64,000 nucleotides of DNA from Catalinimonas niigatensis (GTDB lineage Bacteria; Bacteroidota; Bacteroidia; Cytophagales; Cyclobacteriaceae): NCBI RefSeq assembly GCF_030506285.1, contig NZ_CP119422.1:4761501-4825500 (forward strand). The letters run 5' to 3'. The position numbers were made by a program, and so were the translations under genes. The notes beneath the pieces are model-generated. The model made no database searches and had not been told where the DNA came from. It saw only the letters and a program-made list of their open reading frames with translations. This document shows, piece by piece, positions 26,401-33,431 of the stretch. The number at the start of each line of letters is the position of its first letter. Position 1 is the first letter of the stretch.

Positions 26401-27941
26401 TGCATGATCATTTGAGCTTCCGCTTTGTCCATGCGGTTCATGTTGCGACCCAGCACATAGTAGTAGAAGATTTGATGAGCAGAGAGATTGCCAAAGTCAG
26501 TTCTTTCTAAAGTTTGCAGATAATGCCAGAAAGCATCTCTCAAGGAGATTTTACCCGTTTGGGCATCCTTATAACTATCGGCGATTTCATAACCGGTCTC
26601 TTCAGCCAGGTTGTCAATAGTAAAACTTCTGGCAAACTCCGAGAAAGCAAGGATCTTGGGCCTCTCGTTGGGATCAACATTTTGAATAGATATAGCTTTA
26701 GGGGTGCGTTCAGCAATGACTTGCTTATGCTTTTCAAATACTGCCTCTCCGTACTTGGCAATAAGTTCATCCTTATCTTCTTCTAGCTGCTTTGCCCTTT
26801 CGTACATATTACCGTATGCATAAATGGGATAGGGCAGCATTTCACCATTGGAGTAGAACAGTAGTCCTTTATTGACAAAATCGGTCAAGGTCTTATCGCT
26901 TACCTGCTGGGTAGTGCCTTTGATGGTGACATGATCTTTAAGGACAATGATCTTTTGGCCTTGGGGATTAGTCAACACCAGATAGACCTTACCACTGTAT
27001 TCATGCTCAAACTTAGTGGGCTTCCCTAATATTGATCCAGTGGGAACGGTGGCTATTTTGTGCCATTGGTTGTCGAGTATTGAAGTTGCAGCATTTGCGT
27101 ATGCTACATTATCTCTATCTGCACTACTTGTATTATCCAGGAAGTATTTCTTCCAGCTTGTCATGGGAGAGCCAAGAGATCTTCTATACCATACCCATAC
27201 TTTGATCTCGTCTTCGGTGATTCCTTGATTGTACATCCTAATCACTTCTTCAAAGCTGCGCTTTCCTTCTTCTTTGCGCTCAGGCTTGACAAGTTTACCC
27301 AGGGTATAGTCATCTAATCTGCCTAAAGTCCCAACAGGAAGTTCTCCCAGAGTAGCATGGAGTTGATGGCCAGATAGACCAGCCAAACCGGCAAGTCCAT
27401 TGAGACCGGATAATGTGTGGTGGGTTGCACCCTTACTATTTTTCATTTTCAGCATGTTCATTTTGATGATGATGGCTCTGGCTTGAGCCTGTAATTTTTT
27501 CTGGTTGGTATCGGTTGTTGGTGATTCTTTCTGTGGTTGCTCAGGTACTTGTTTTTCTAATTGTGCCCGGATCAGACGGGGTATGTCTTCTTTTTTGCCT
27601 TTGATGACCAAAGGGAAATGAAAAGAGGATGTCACTTTTTCTTCTCCCAGCTGCTTTTCCGGATGCATGGCAAACCAGGTGGAGTAGCTTGCTTTTTCCT
27701 CAAAATTCAGGGGTTCCTCAGAAACTATATTAGCCCACAGATAAGCTTCAATGAGCTTTTCTTCACTTTCTGCTGCTGGCAGCACATAAGGATTGTCTTT
27801 GGCGTAGAGTTCCGGGGAGATATAGCCTTGCTTGAGTAGTGAACGCACATCATTCTTTGCCTTGCGCTCAATGGGCAACTCATGGATATAGTCCTCTATG
27901 ATTTGAATCCTTGCCCGGAAACGGGTTGGAGAATGTTTCAT
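23445..27941 (-). CDS. Giant SNF2-like helicase (DarB/N12-methylase-associated type)
   Basis: A 1498-residue protein. An N-terminal region of unknown fold (1-575) is followed by a superfamily 2 helicase core: Walker A in YDVGVGKTMSA (601-606), DEAH box at 763-766, TATPFTNSP for motif III, and motifs V-VI in EGIDLQNHG and QVEGRIHRQKN at about 1150-1180. A coiled-coil C-terminus follows. Large helicases of this type occur in phages and plasmids, often fused to or beside an adenine methylase, as here. A 15-residue motif (RAIIIKMNMLKMK at 155-167) recurs at the extreme C-terminus, and a Gly-Leu-rich tag lies at 177-207. Confidence 0.8.
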   Translation of the reverse strand: MKHSPTRFRARIQIIEDYIHELPIERKAKNDVRSLLKQGYISPELYAKDNPYVLPAAESEEKLIEAYLWANIVSEEPLNFEEKASYSTWFAMHPEKQLGEEKVTSSFHFPLVIKGKKEDIPRLIRAQLEKQVPEQPQKESPTTDTNQKKLQAQARAIIIKMNMLKMKNSKGATHHTLSGLNGLAGLAGLSGHQLHATLGELPVGTLGRLDDYTLGKLVKPERKEEGKRSFEEVIRMYNQGITEDEIKVWVWYRRSLGSPMTSWKKYFLDNTSSADRDNVAYANAATSILDNQWHKIATVPTGSILGKPTKFEHEYSGKVYLVLTNPQGQKIIVLKDHVTIKGTTQQVSDKTLTDFVNKGLLFYSNGEMLPYPIYAYGNMYERAKQLEEDKDELIAKYGEAVFEKHKQVIAERTPKAISIQNVDPNERPKILAFSEFARSFTIDNLAEETGYEIADSYKDAQTGKISLRDAFWHYLQTLERTDFGNLSAHQIFYYYVLGRNMNRMDKAEAQMIMQYGPEEGEKLFGRFLHEGLALEDRQRIDFEWNRLYNGTADIMYHRIPVGFECSKTFGKNQGTLQFTPAQREAIAFMQAAGSGIVAYDVGVGKTMSAIIAMANNLYEGRVKRPVVVVPNPTYEKWKREIVGYTDKKTNQFVPGVLSHTGITINDWYNLGTQIRKGIDLEKEVPENSITMLTYEGFIQLGYSEKLQREFFDELNDIVMMKDVGKTNRDWSKMQKKNQKTVGQAQKGTRVDVDTLGFDFIVVDEAHNFKNVFTSTPTDDDGNKRFKMETVASDRAIKMFFMTNYIQRKFGRNVMLLTATPFTNSPLEVFSMLSMVAYDKMVQMGLKNIGSFLETFVLQEMEYANSYDGTIQQKYVVKRFNNRLLLQKLIHNHISYKTGEDAGVQRPIKVNLPKLYRTTPSGEVQRLGGDEQILTYLTMTEDQYAVQNQVIRLAMDKSRGGSILESMGQSLSNAISPYFTKLYNGLPPKDHVEFVKNSPKIDYTCQCIASVKKYHEDKGEAVSGQVIYMNRGKDYFPMLKKYLIEEVGYKQNVKHNKKSFDEVEVITSGISGIRKEAIKDAFQANIVKVIIGTSTITEGIDLQNHGTVLYILLPDWNPTSIRQVEGRIHRQKNRFGYVRIVMPLVNDSMDVFVFQKLEEKSSRINDLWYRSDRGNVLDQEALDPEEVKFALYTNIGELVKMELDKQEKENTRKKEVLESEHKTLLTLKGRIKTYQGFRDSLPRKMEELINRINDYFFGLSKNYEQQYYWRSKDEKQRKALIERIQDVVKDVQEFLSSTDRDDKELIRAGKRLLNLLGDISSTDWQFNETFSEFRAIVPQVRKAETTTLAKRNMSIHDDLSPILTEMEQEIKKVEAEREFLHSEENMSRLETIVREKKAKLQIKPGTITERAQDFASLNYLLDYSQADTINQEHSLLPNEVNLFADEINKIQQHKQISIAKEVEEEEREVTTVFSDVLKAKIKAKAIIIKMKMLKVRRVA

Positions 27942-28153
27942 GAGAGCTCCATTTCCAGTTGGTTGATTGCTGCTGACAAGCTGATCTGGTTGGTTGCTGC
28001 ATAGTTGAGCAGCATGTTCTCCATCTGCCGGTATCCATCAGCACGATGAAGGATAGTAGAAATACCCGGATAGTTTTCCGGATCAAGGCTTACCAAAAGA
28101 TCGCGCACCTTTTCGCGTACTTTGATGATACTGTTTTCTCTTTTTTTGCTCAT
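27938..28153 (-). CDS. Small helical protein between methylase and helicase
   Basis: A 71-residue helical protein (MSKKRENSIIKVREKVRDLL onward) of unknown function. It overlaps the helicase start by 4 bp and follows the methylase stop by 2 bp, so the three are one translational unit. Confidence 0.65.
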   Translation of the reverse strand: MSKKRENSIIKVREKVRDLLVSLDPENYPGISTILHRADGYRQMENMLLNYAATNQISLSAAINQLEMELS

Positions 28154-28155
28154 GG

Positions 28156-28932
28156 TTATAATTTTTTAAGGACCAGAATATCCGTAGGTACGCTGGAATT
28201 TCTAAATACTGCCGGTAGTCGGTAAGCATCCACCAGATCCGCTATTTTGCCCATTGCCTGCTTTACCTCCTTATACTTATCTCCATTGCGCAGGAAATTG
28301 GAAGAAGTCAGGAACACAATAAGCCCATTCTTTTTGAGCAATTTGAGCCCGTAGTACAGGAAGAAATTCTCAATGGTGTGGTGCCTTGGTTTGGAGGTAA
28401 AGTAGCTGGCATACGGTCCTAAGTGTGTGCCATAGGGAGGGTTGCCAATGATCAAGTCAAAATCTTCTCCCAACCAGGGTTTGCTGGATTTGGTGGTATA
28501 GCGTGGTGGCTCTAAAAATACTTGCTCAAAATATTGGTTGTAAAGGGTTGCTTTGGGGTGCAGAATCTGAGCAATCCGAAAACTGATAGGATTGATTTCT
28601 AAACCATATAATTTAGCCTGAGCCGGAGCATGGTCAAAAATTCTTCCGGTACCGCATGAGGGTTCTAAAGCTTTACCAGTTTGATGAAAACCATAATGTT
28701 TGACCAGCTCCCACATGATTTTGATGAGAAAATCCGGAGTATAAAACTCATCAGCTGCTCCTCCATATTCATCATCGGCATCAACTATTCCACCGGCACC
28801 TTCATATGTTCTTAGCAGAGCTTTTTCTTCTTCAGTATATGACTCCCCCACAGCATCCTTTCTGCGGATCATTGCTTCTATTTCTGTCTTGCTCTCAGCC
28901 TGTACTCCTGAAAAATCAATAAATTCCAGCAT
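28156..28932 (-). CDS. N6-adenine DNA methyltransferase
   Basis: A 258-residue class I methyltransferase. Motif I is EPSCGTGRIFD (90-100) for AdoMet and the catalytic motif IV is NPPYGTH (164-170), the order of gamma-type adenine methylases. No target recognition domain is present, so specificity may come from the helicase encoded two genes later. Together the pair resemble a split DarB-like antirestriction or modification protein. Upstream is 120 bp without a gene and then the umuC remains. Confidence 0.85.
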   Translation of the reverse strand: MLEFIDFSGVQAESKTEIEAMIRRKDAVGESYTEEEKALLRTYEGAGGIVDADDEYGGAADEFYTPDFLIKIMWELVKHYGFHQTGKALEPSCGTGRIFDHAPAQAKLYGLEINPISFRIAQILHPKATLYNQYFEQVFLEPPRYTTKSSKPWLGEDFDLIIGNPPYGTHLGPYASYFTSKPRHHTIENFFLYYGLKLLKKNGLIVFLTSSNFLRNGDKYKEVKQAMGKIADLVDAYRLPAVFRNSSVPTDILVLKKL

Positions 28933-29055
28933 TGCCTACTTTTTGAAAGCAATGTAAATAAGTGGTTTTGAGGAGTAGTGGTTTTAACGAGTTTGAGCAA
29001 AATAGACCCACTTAAAGTCGGAAATGGGAGCCTTCACAATTATCTTAATTCGCTT

Positions 29056-29940
29056 CTACTGTAAAGAAATCACCTTCACTATTTTTTTCCTTCCATTCGC
29101 ATTTTCTCCTGCATTGACTACATTGATGTCTTCCCACTGGGTAGTATACTTCTTAGATAGCTTTTTCTGTACTGTAGCACCAGCAGAGCCATCACCTATA
29201 GCAGCTGACCGAACAGTGAATCTCCCCAACTTTTGATTGATCTCATCCATTACGGCCATCACTTTGCTATACTTACCTCTGCCTGCCTGATCATACAAGT
29301 CAGTCTGTCGCTGCTCTGAAGGGACAATGCCAGAAAGCATAATACCCGCTTTCTTGAATTCATAACCTTCCCTATCAATAAATTCCACTGCTCTGAGCGC
29401 ATACTTGATTAACTCAAAGGTATTGTCGGTAGGAACAGGCAAGCCACGGAACGGCTTTTACCGTATCGTATGATATTCTTTTTAAAGTAGTTGTTACGGA
29501 TAAACACGATCATCACATTGGCAGAACTGTTCTGCTTCCGTAGCTTTTCAGCAGCCCTTGTGACAAACATGGCTATGGCTTCTTTGAGCGTATCCAGTTT
29601 AGATATGGGAGTGCGAAAGGATCGGGTACAGCTGATCTTCTTTTTGCGTTTGGTGACCAGTTCCAGTGGTAAACAGCTGTAACCTTTTAGGTCCAGGTAA
29701 AGTCTCTGGCCTACTACAGTCAATCTCCTTCCTGAACCAGTTCTCAGGCAGCTGGATAAGCTCATAGGCAGTTTTTATGCCCATCTTTTTAAGCTTCTGG
29801 GCATACTTACCACCAATGCCCCAAAGATCGCCAATCTCTGTATTCTTTAAGACTTCAGTGATATCCTTGTCTTTCTCCAGTACATGAATGCCTGAGCCTT
29901 TTTTGGCAAGCTTGTTGGCCACTTTGGCTGTTCTTTAACT
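29056..29940 (-). pseudogene. umuC: Broken umuC (DNA polymerase V subunit)
   Basis: Three frames together spell the middle and C-terminal parts of UmuC: IGDLWGIGGKYAQKLKKMGI in the first, VVGQRLYLDLKGYSCLPLEL and SFRTPISKLDTLKEAIAMFV in the second, and PVPTDNTFELIKYALRA through KKYTTQWEDINVV in the third. Single-base frameshifts lie near 29710 and near 29440. The N-terminal palm domain with the catalytic acidic residues is missing: homology starts abruptly at TAKVANKLAKK (about 29935). No umuD is beside it. Clearly non-functional. Confidence 0.85.
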
Positions 29941-29942
29941 CA

Positions 29943-30140
29943 GTGAGCAGACTCTGCAATTATGTCAGTAGAGATGGCCATGTGTATGATCACAAATGTA
30001 TGTTAGGAAAGCTGGATCAGGTGGCTGACTTTACCAAGCCTTCCACCAAAAAGACTGCTTATTTACGCATGTTCAGCGAAATATATAAATACGAAGAAAG
30101 AAACCGCTCGGGTACGAATAACCCAAGTATTGAAGATTAA
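29943..30140 (+). CDS. Short ORF, possible gene fragment
   Basis: A 65-residue ORF from a GTG that begins where the umuC remnant ends. The composition (HVYDHKCMLGKLDQVADFTK, then a charged helix) is protein-like but no family is recognised. A strong plus-strand terminator 26 bp after the stop supports transcription in this direction. It may be the 3' end of a disrupted gene. Confidence 0.3.
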   Translation: MSRLCNYVSRDGHVYDHKCMLGKLDQVADFTKPSTKKTAYLRMFSEIYKYEERNRSGTNNPSIED

Positions 30141-30165
30141 GTATAGGTTGAAGTGTTATTTTTTT

Positions 30166-30194
30166 CCCACCCATTTAAATGGGTGGGATTTTTA
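30166..30194 (+). terminator. Rho-independent terminator
   Basis: A perfect 22-nt palindrome (CCCACCCATTT with AAATGGGTGGG, 30166-30187) is followed by ATTTTTAATTT. The T-rich side makes it a plus-strand terminator. Confidence 0.8.
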
Positions 30195-30260
30195 ATTTCT
30201 TTTGTTTGAGAATTTAGAGTAATTCTTACCCTCCCCAAAAAAAAGGTGACTATTTTGGAT

Positions 30261-31529
30261 TTAATTACCTAAATCAGTTGATGATTTAATTGTAGCTGAC
30301 AAAGCAGGGGGATAGCTGGATAAGGCAAGAAATTTATTATTCAGTTTATCCAGGTTAAGGGCATTGGTGAAGGAGGCTTCTAAAAAATCCAGTTTACCAT
30401 CCAACTCTTTTATTTTCTTATCAATTTCAACGGGGTCACCTATCTTCTTGCTTTTTTCCAGCACAGCATTAATGGATAGCTGATAGGATTCATAGGCCGC
30501 GATGTATTCGTTACCAAGATATTCTATTTCATCCCGAATAAACTTGGCCTGGCTTAAGCCGTATTCAGGATAAACCAGTCGGGCATCGCTAAGGAGTTTA
30601 TTAAAATCATCTGGATTTTTGCTGATGATCAAATCCACTTCCTTTTGTACATTATCCCTGGAATAATGATCGGTTAAAATTTGGGTGATGGTACGGCCCG
30701 CTAATTCAGATTTAGATAACTTTGGGTACAAGGTCGTAGCTCTTTCGGTGGTGTATTGCTTTAAAAGTAGCATGAGCGCTTCTGTTCTTACCTCTACACT
30801 GTTTATTTTTTGACTGAAATTCACCTGTGCTTTAGCCAATCCCTCATAGTGTTCAATATATAGCTTCAGGTCCGTTTTGAAAGCGACAACATCATCTACT
30901 GACACGTCCTTTCCCCTGGTCGCTGCCCCAAGGACAAGATCAACCACCGATTTGATAGAGGCTACCACTGGAACAGCACTGGAGACCGCATCTGTGAGCG
31001 GGTTTTTGAGGATATCATCGACAACTGTCAAAAATTTTTCTGCCCTGCCGCCATTGATTTTTTTGTTCCCTTTGATGATTTTCTTCTCTAAAATACTGGT
31101 GATTTCACTATTGAGCGAAAAACCAAGTTCTTTATTGTCTGGACTATTTAGGGCTGAAACATCATTTAAGTATGCCGTGACAGCATCCAAAAGAAGGATG
31201 GTGTTTAAACTCACATCCGCAGCTTCAACAAAATCACAGGTGTTGATGAGTTTGGTTCTTTTGTTAGCAAGCTGGGTTTGAAGCGAAAAAAAATCTTTAT
31301 CCGTTAATTCTTTTATTTTTACGTTGCTCGATTCAATGAGTTCATTAAAGCTATCGTATCTATTCTCTATGTCTACGATTTTAGTACTCAGGCTATCCAC
31401 CCGCTCTACTTTTCCTAAAAGCTCAAAATAGCTGGTATATAACACGTTTACGGAGTCCTGTAACGACTGCGCTTTCATTTGAAAAGGAACAAAAGCGAGT
31501 GCAAGCACTATTAACATCATTTTTTTCAT
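30261..31529 (-). CDS. Exported helical protein of unknown function
   Basis: A 422-residue protein with a signal peptide (MKKMMLIVLALAFVPFQMKA, cleaved near QSLQD). The mature part is almost wholly helical, with long heptad-like stretches at both ends and one hydrophobic segment in the middle (DAVSSAVPVVASIKSVVDLV at about 180-200). Helical bundle plus central hydrophobic hairpin recalls alpha-pore-forming toxins, but I see no diagnostic motif. It stands alone on the minus strand, between the umuC remnant and a repeat array. Confidence 0.6.
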   Translation of the reverse strand: MKKMMLIVLALAFVPFQMKAQSLQDSVNVLYTSYFELLGKVERVDSLSTKIVDIENRYDSFNELIESSNVKIKELTDKDFFSLQTQLANKRTKLINTCDFVEAADVSLNTILLLDAVTAYLNDVSALNSPDNKELGFSLNSEITSILEKKIIKGNKKINGGRAEKFLTVVDDILKNPLTDAVSSAVPVVASIKSVVDLVLGAATRGKDVSVDDVVAFKTDLKLYIEHYEGLAKAQVNFSQKINSVEVRTEALMLLLKQYTTERATTLYPKLSKSELAGRTITQILTDHYSRDNVQKEVDLIISKNPDDFNKLLSDARLVYPEYGLSQAKFIRDEIEYLGNEYIAAYESYQLSINAVLEKSKKIGDPVEIDKKIKELDGKLDFLEASFTNALNLDKLNNKFLALSSYPPALSATIKSSTDLGN

Positions 31530-31642
31530 GGCGTGGTTTGATTAGGTAGTGAATGTATATCTACCAATATAGTGAAAATCAAACATGTTCGCTTTTTTAT
31601 TTTTAATGTTGATAAATAAAGTTTGACATTTAAATTTTTCTT

Positions 31643-32210
31643 ATTCCTTAAGGGTTATTGCCAAAAAATTATTTTGTCCGGGTAATCAGGATTTTTTTGT
31701 ATTCTTTTTTCCATCTGTTTTCACATGGAATTCTGGTTTTGAGCCAATTATCTTTACTATTCGGCTCAAGGTTTCTTTTGCGAACTTGACATAAACACCC
31801 TATGGATAATCGTTGCTATTCCCTAAGGAGCAGGGTTGATTATGTTTGGCAAAAGATCATTTTTTATTTGCTATTCCTCAAGGGTGATCCGTAAAGCCTG
31901 TAGGCCATTTCTCATTCATTTCTTTGTTTTTATCCCTTTAGGGGTTGAATGCCCAATCACATTGATTTTGCTATTACCTATAGGGCACTATCAACCGTTG
32001 CAGTTGCCTGGTAAAAAGTAGTGTTATTAATATTCCTAAGGGATGCATCCTATGATTTGCATGATAGAAGACTTCATTACTTAGTTTCTAATCCTTTTGG
32101 ATGACCAAATCCGGTAAGAGAACTTAGCGAACGAGACTATTTATTATTCCTTTGCTTTGGTTCGAATATACGCTAAAGCTTGCATAAGTGAAAAAAAATC
32201 CCACATAGGT
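31643..32210. repeat. Degenerate repeat array, 58-59 nt period
   Basis: A short near-palindromic core, best seen as ATTCCTTAAGGG, recurs at 31643, 31701 (poor), 31759, 31818, 31873, 31932, 31973, 32032, 32090, 32146 and about 32198 (poor). Steps are 58, 58, 59, 55, 59, 41, 59, 58, 56 and 52 nt. Several copies are preceded by TTGCT. The roughly 45-nt stretches between cores do not resemble each other. No convincing gene lies in 31530-32453. It lacks the long conserved repeats of a CRISPR array. Confidence 0.6.
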
Positions 32211-32453
32211 CAAAAGTGTCATTTATAAGTATTTATAAAAAAAGACGATATGGACCTGGCAAAAATAGAAAAGCTATCCGTATTGCCTTAAAGACATAAT
32301 GGTAAATAAAACGAAGGTTAATCTACTATAATGGTCTGCGTATTGACGCCCTCCTAATTTCTCAGTTCTGATGTCTAATATAGTTAAAGAAGTCTTTAAA
32401 AAAATCTAGGTAAAGTGATTTTCATTATTTTAGAGTTTATTAACTGCCAAATT

Positions 32454-33008
32454 ATGAAAATAGGATACGCCAGAGTCTCAACCATTGACCAAAACTTGCA
32501 GCTTCAGGAGGATGCTTTACAGCAGGCTGGTTGTGAGAAGATCATCGTTGATAAGATCAGTGGCTCTACTGTGTTGAGACCCGGATTGGAGCAAGTGAAG
32601 GAACTACTTAGGGAAGGAGATTCTCTGGTGGTCTGGCGTCTGGATCGCTTAGGCCGTTCTCTGCGTGATCTCATCAGCTGGTCCGGATACCTAGAAGAAA
32701 AAGGTGTAGGCCTGGTGAGTCTGCATGAGGCTATAGATACCAGCTCTTCTACCGGTAAACTTGTCTTTCATATGTTTGGAGCGTTAGCCGAATTTGAACG
32801 TAACCTGATCCGTGAACGTACTATGGCAGGCCTGCTGGCGGCCCGGGCCAGAGGCAAGCAGGGAGGGAGGCCTAAATCATTGAACAAAGACAAGCAAAAG
32901 CGGCTGGTCCAGCTGTACAAGGATCATAATATTTCAGTGAAAGAGATCTGCGAGATGATGAATATCAGTAAGCCTACATTGTACAAGTATGTGAAAGAGG
33001 CTCAATAA
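32454..33008 (+). CDS. Serine recombinase (resolvase/invertase family)
   Basis: A 184-residue small serine recombinase. The catalytic Ser9 is in GYARVST, the catalytic arginines lie in WRLDRLGRSLRDL (about 58-71), and AEFERNLIRERTMAGL marks the E helix. The C-terminal HTH (VKEICEMMNISKPTLYKYVK) binds the site. I start at 32454 (MKIGYARVS); an in-frame ATG at 32415 would add a leader absent from the family. It may resolve or move the element or the neighbouring defence island. Confidence 0.92.
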   Translation: MKIGYARVSTIDQNLQLQEDALQQAGCEKIIVDKISGSTVLRPGLEQVKELLREGDSLVVWRLDRLGRSLRDLISWSGYLEEKGVGLVSLHEAIDTSSSTGKLVFHMFGALAEFERNLIRERTMAGLLAARARGKQGGRPKSLNKDKQKRLVQLYKDHNISVKEICEMMNISKPTLYKYVKEAQ

Positions 33009-33164
33009 TACAGTTTAGCCCTTTCAACAAATGATTGTCATCAGATAGAGCCATCCCCTGTCATCCCACGGTAAATAGAGTGACAATTTTTTAAACACTT
33101 TTTATCTTGAAATACGATATGTACCAAAATGAAATCTATCTTAGCAGCCTGACTCTTCTACGGC

Positions 33165-33356
33165 ATGAACAGAATAAAAGAAGTACTTGAAGAAAAGGGA
33201 ATTAAACAGACTTGGCTGTCTGAGCAACTTGGTAAGAGTTACAACATGGTTAACGGCTATGTGCAAAACCGCCAGCAACCAAGACTTGAAGTGCTTTTTG
33301 AAATTGCGAAAATTCTAAAAGTGGAAGTGAAAGATTTAATACGTGAAAATAGATGA
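33165..33356 (+). CDS. Xre-family HTH regulator
   Basis: A 63-residue protein that is just one helix-turn-helix of the Cro/C1 type: IKQTWLSEQLGKSYNMVNGY with a second part LEVLFEIAKILKVEVKDLI. It lies 75 bp before hsdM on the same strand, the usual place of a controller for a restriction-modification operon. Confidence 0.85.
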   Translation: MNRIKEVLEEKGIKQTWLSEQLGKSYNMVNGYVQNRQQPRLEVLFEIAKILKVEVKDLIRENR

Positions 33357-33431
33357 AAGCAAATACTCATGCTAGTGGAGAGATACATTTGCTCATTTTA
33401 CTAAAACAAAAATTGAATTAAAAATTAATCA

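Noticed and set aside
23445-27941. Plus-strand ORFs of 60-130 residues opposite the giant helicase gene
   Set aside because: They are antisense shadows of a long, motif-bearing frame and show no conserved pattern.
31836-32021. 61-residue ORF inside the repeat array
   Set aside because: Its residues only translate the repeated DNA cores, and no start signal or protein-like pattern is seen.
31643-32210. CRISPR array in the 58-59 nt repeats
   Set aside because: Only about 12 bases are conserved per unit and they vary strongly; CRISPR repeats are 24-40 nt and nearly identical. No cas gene is in the window.
32232-32300. Short ATG-led ORF before the resolvase (MDLAKIEKLSVLP)
   Set aside because: Only 13 codons, with nothing to support it.
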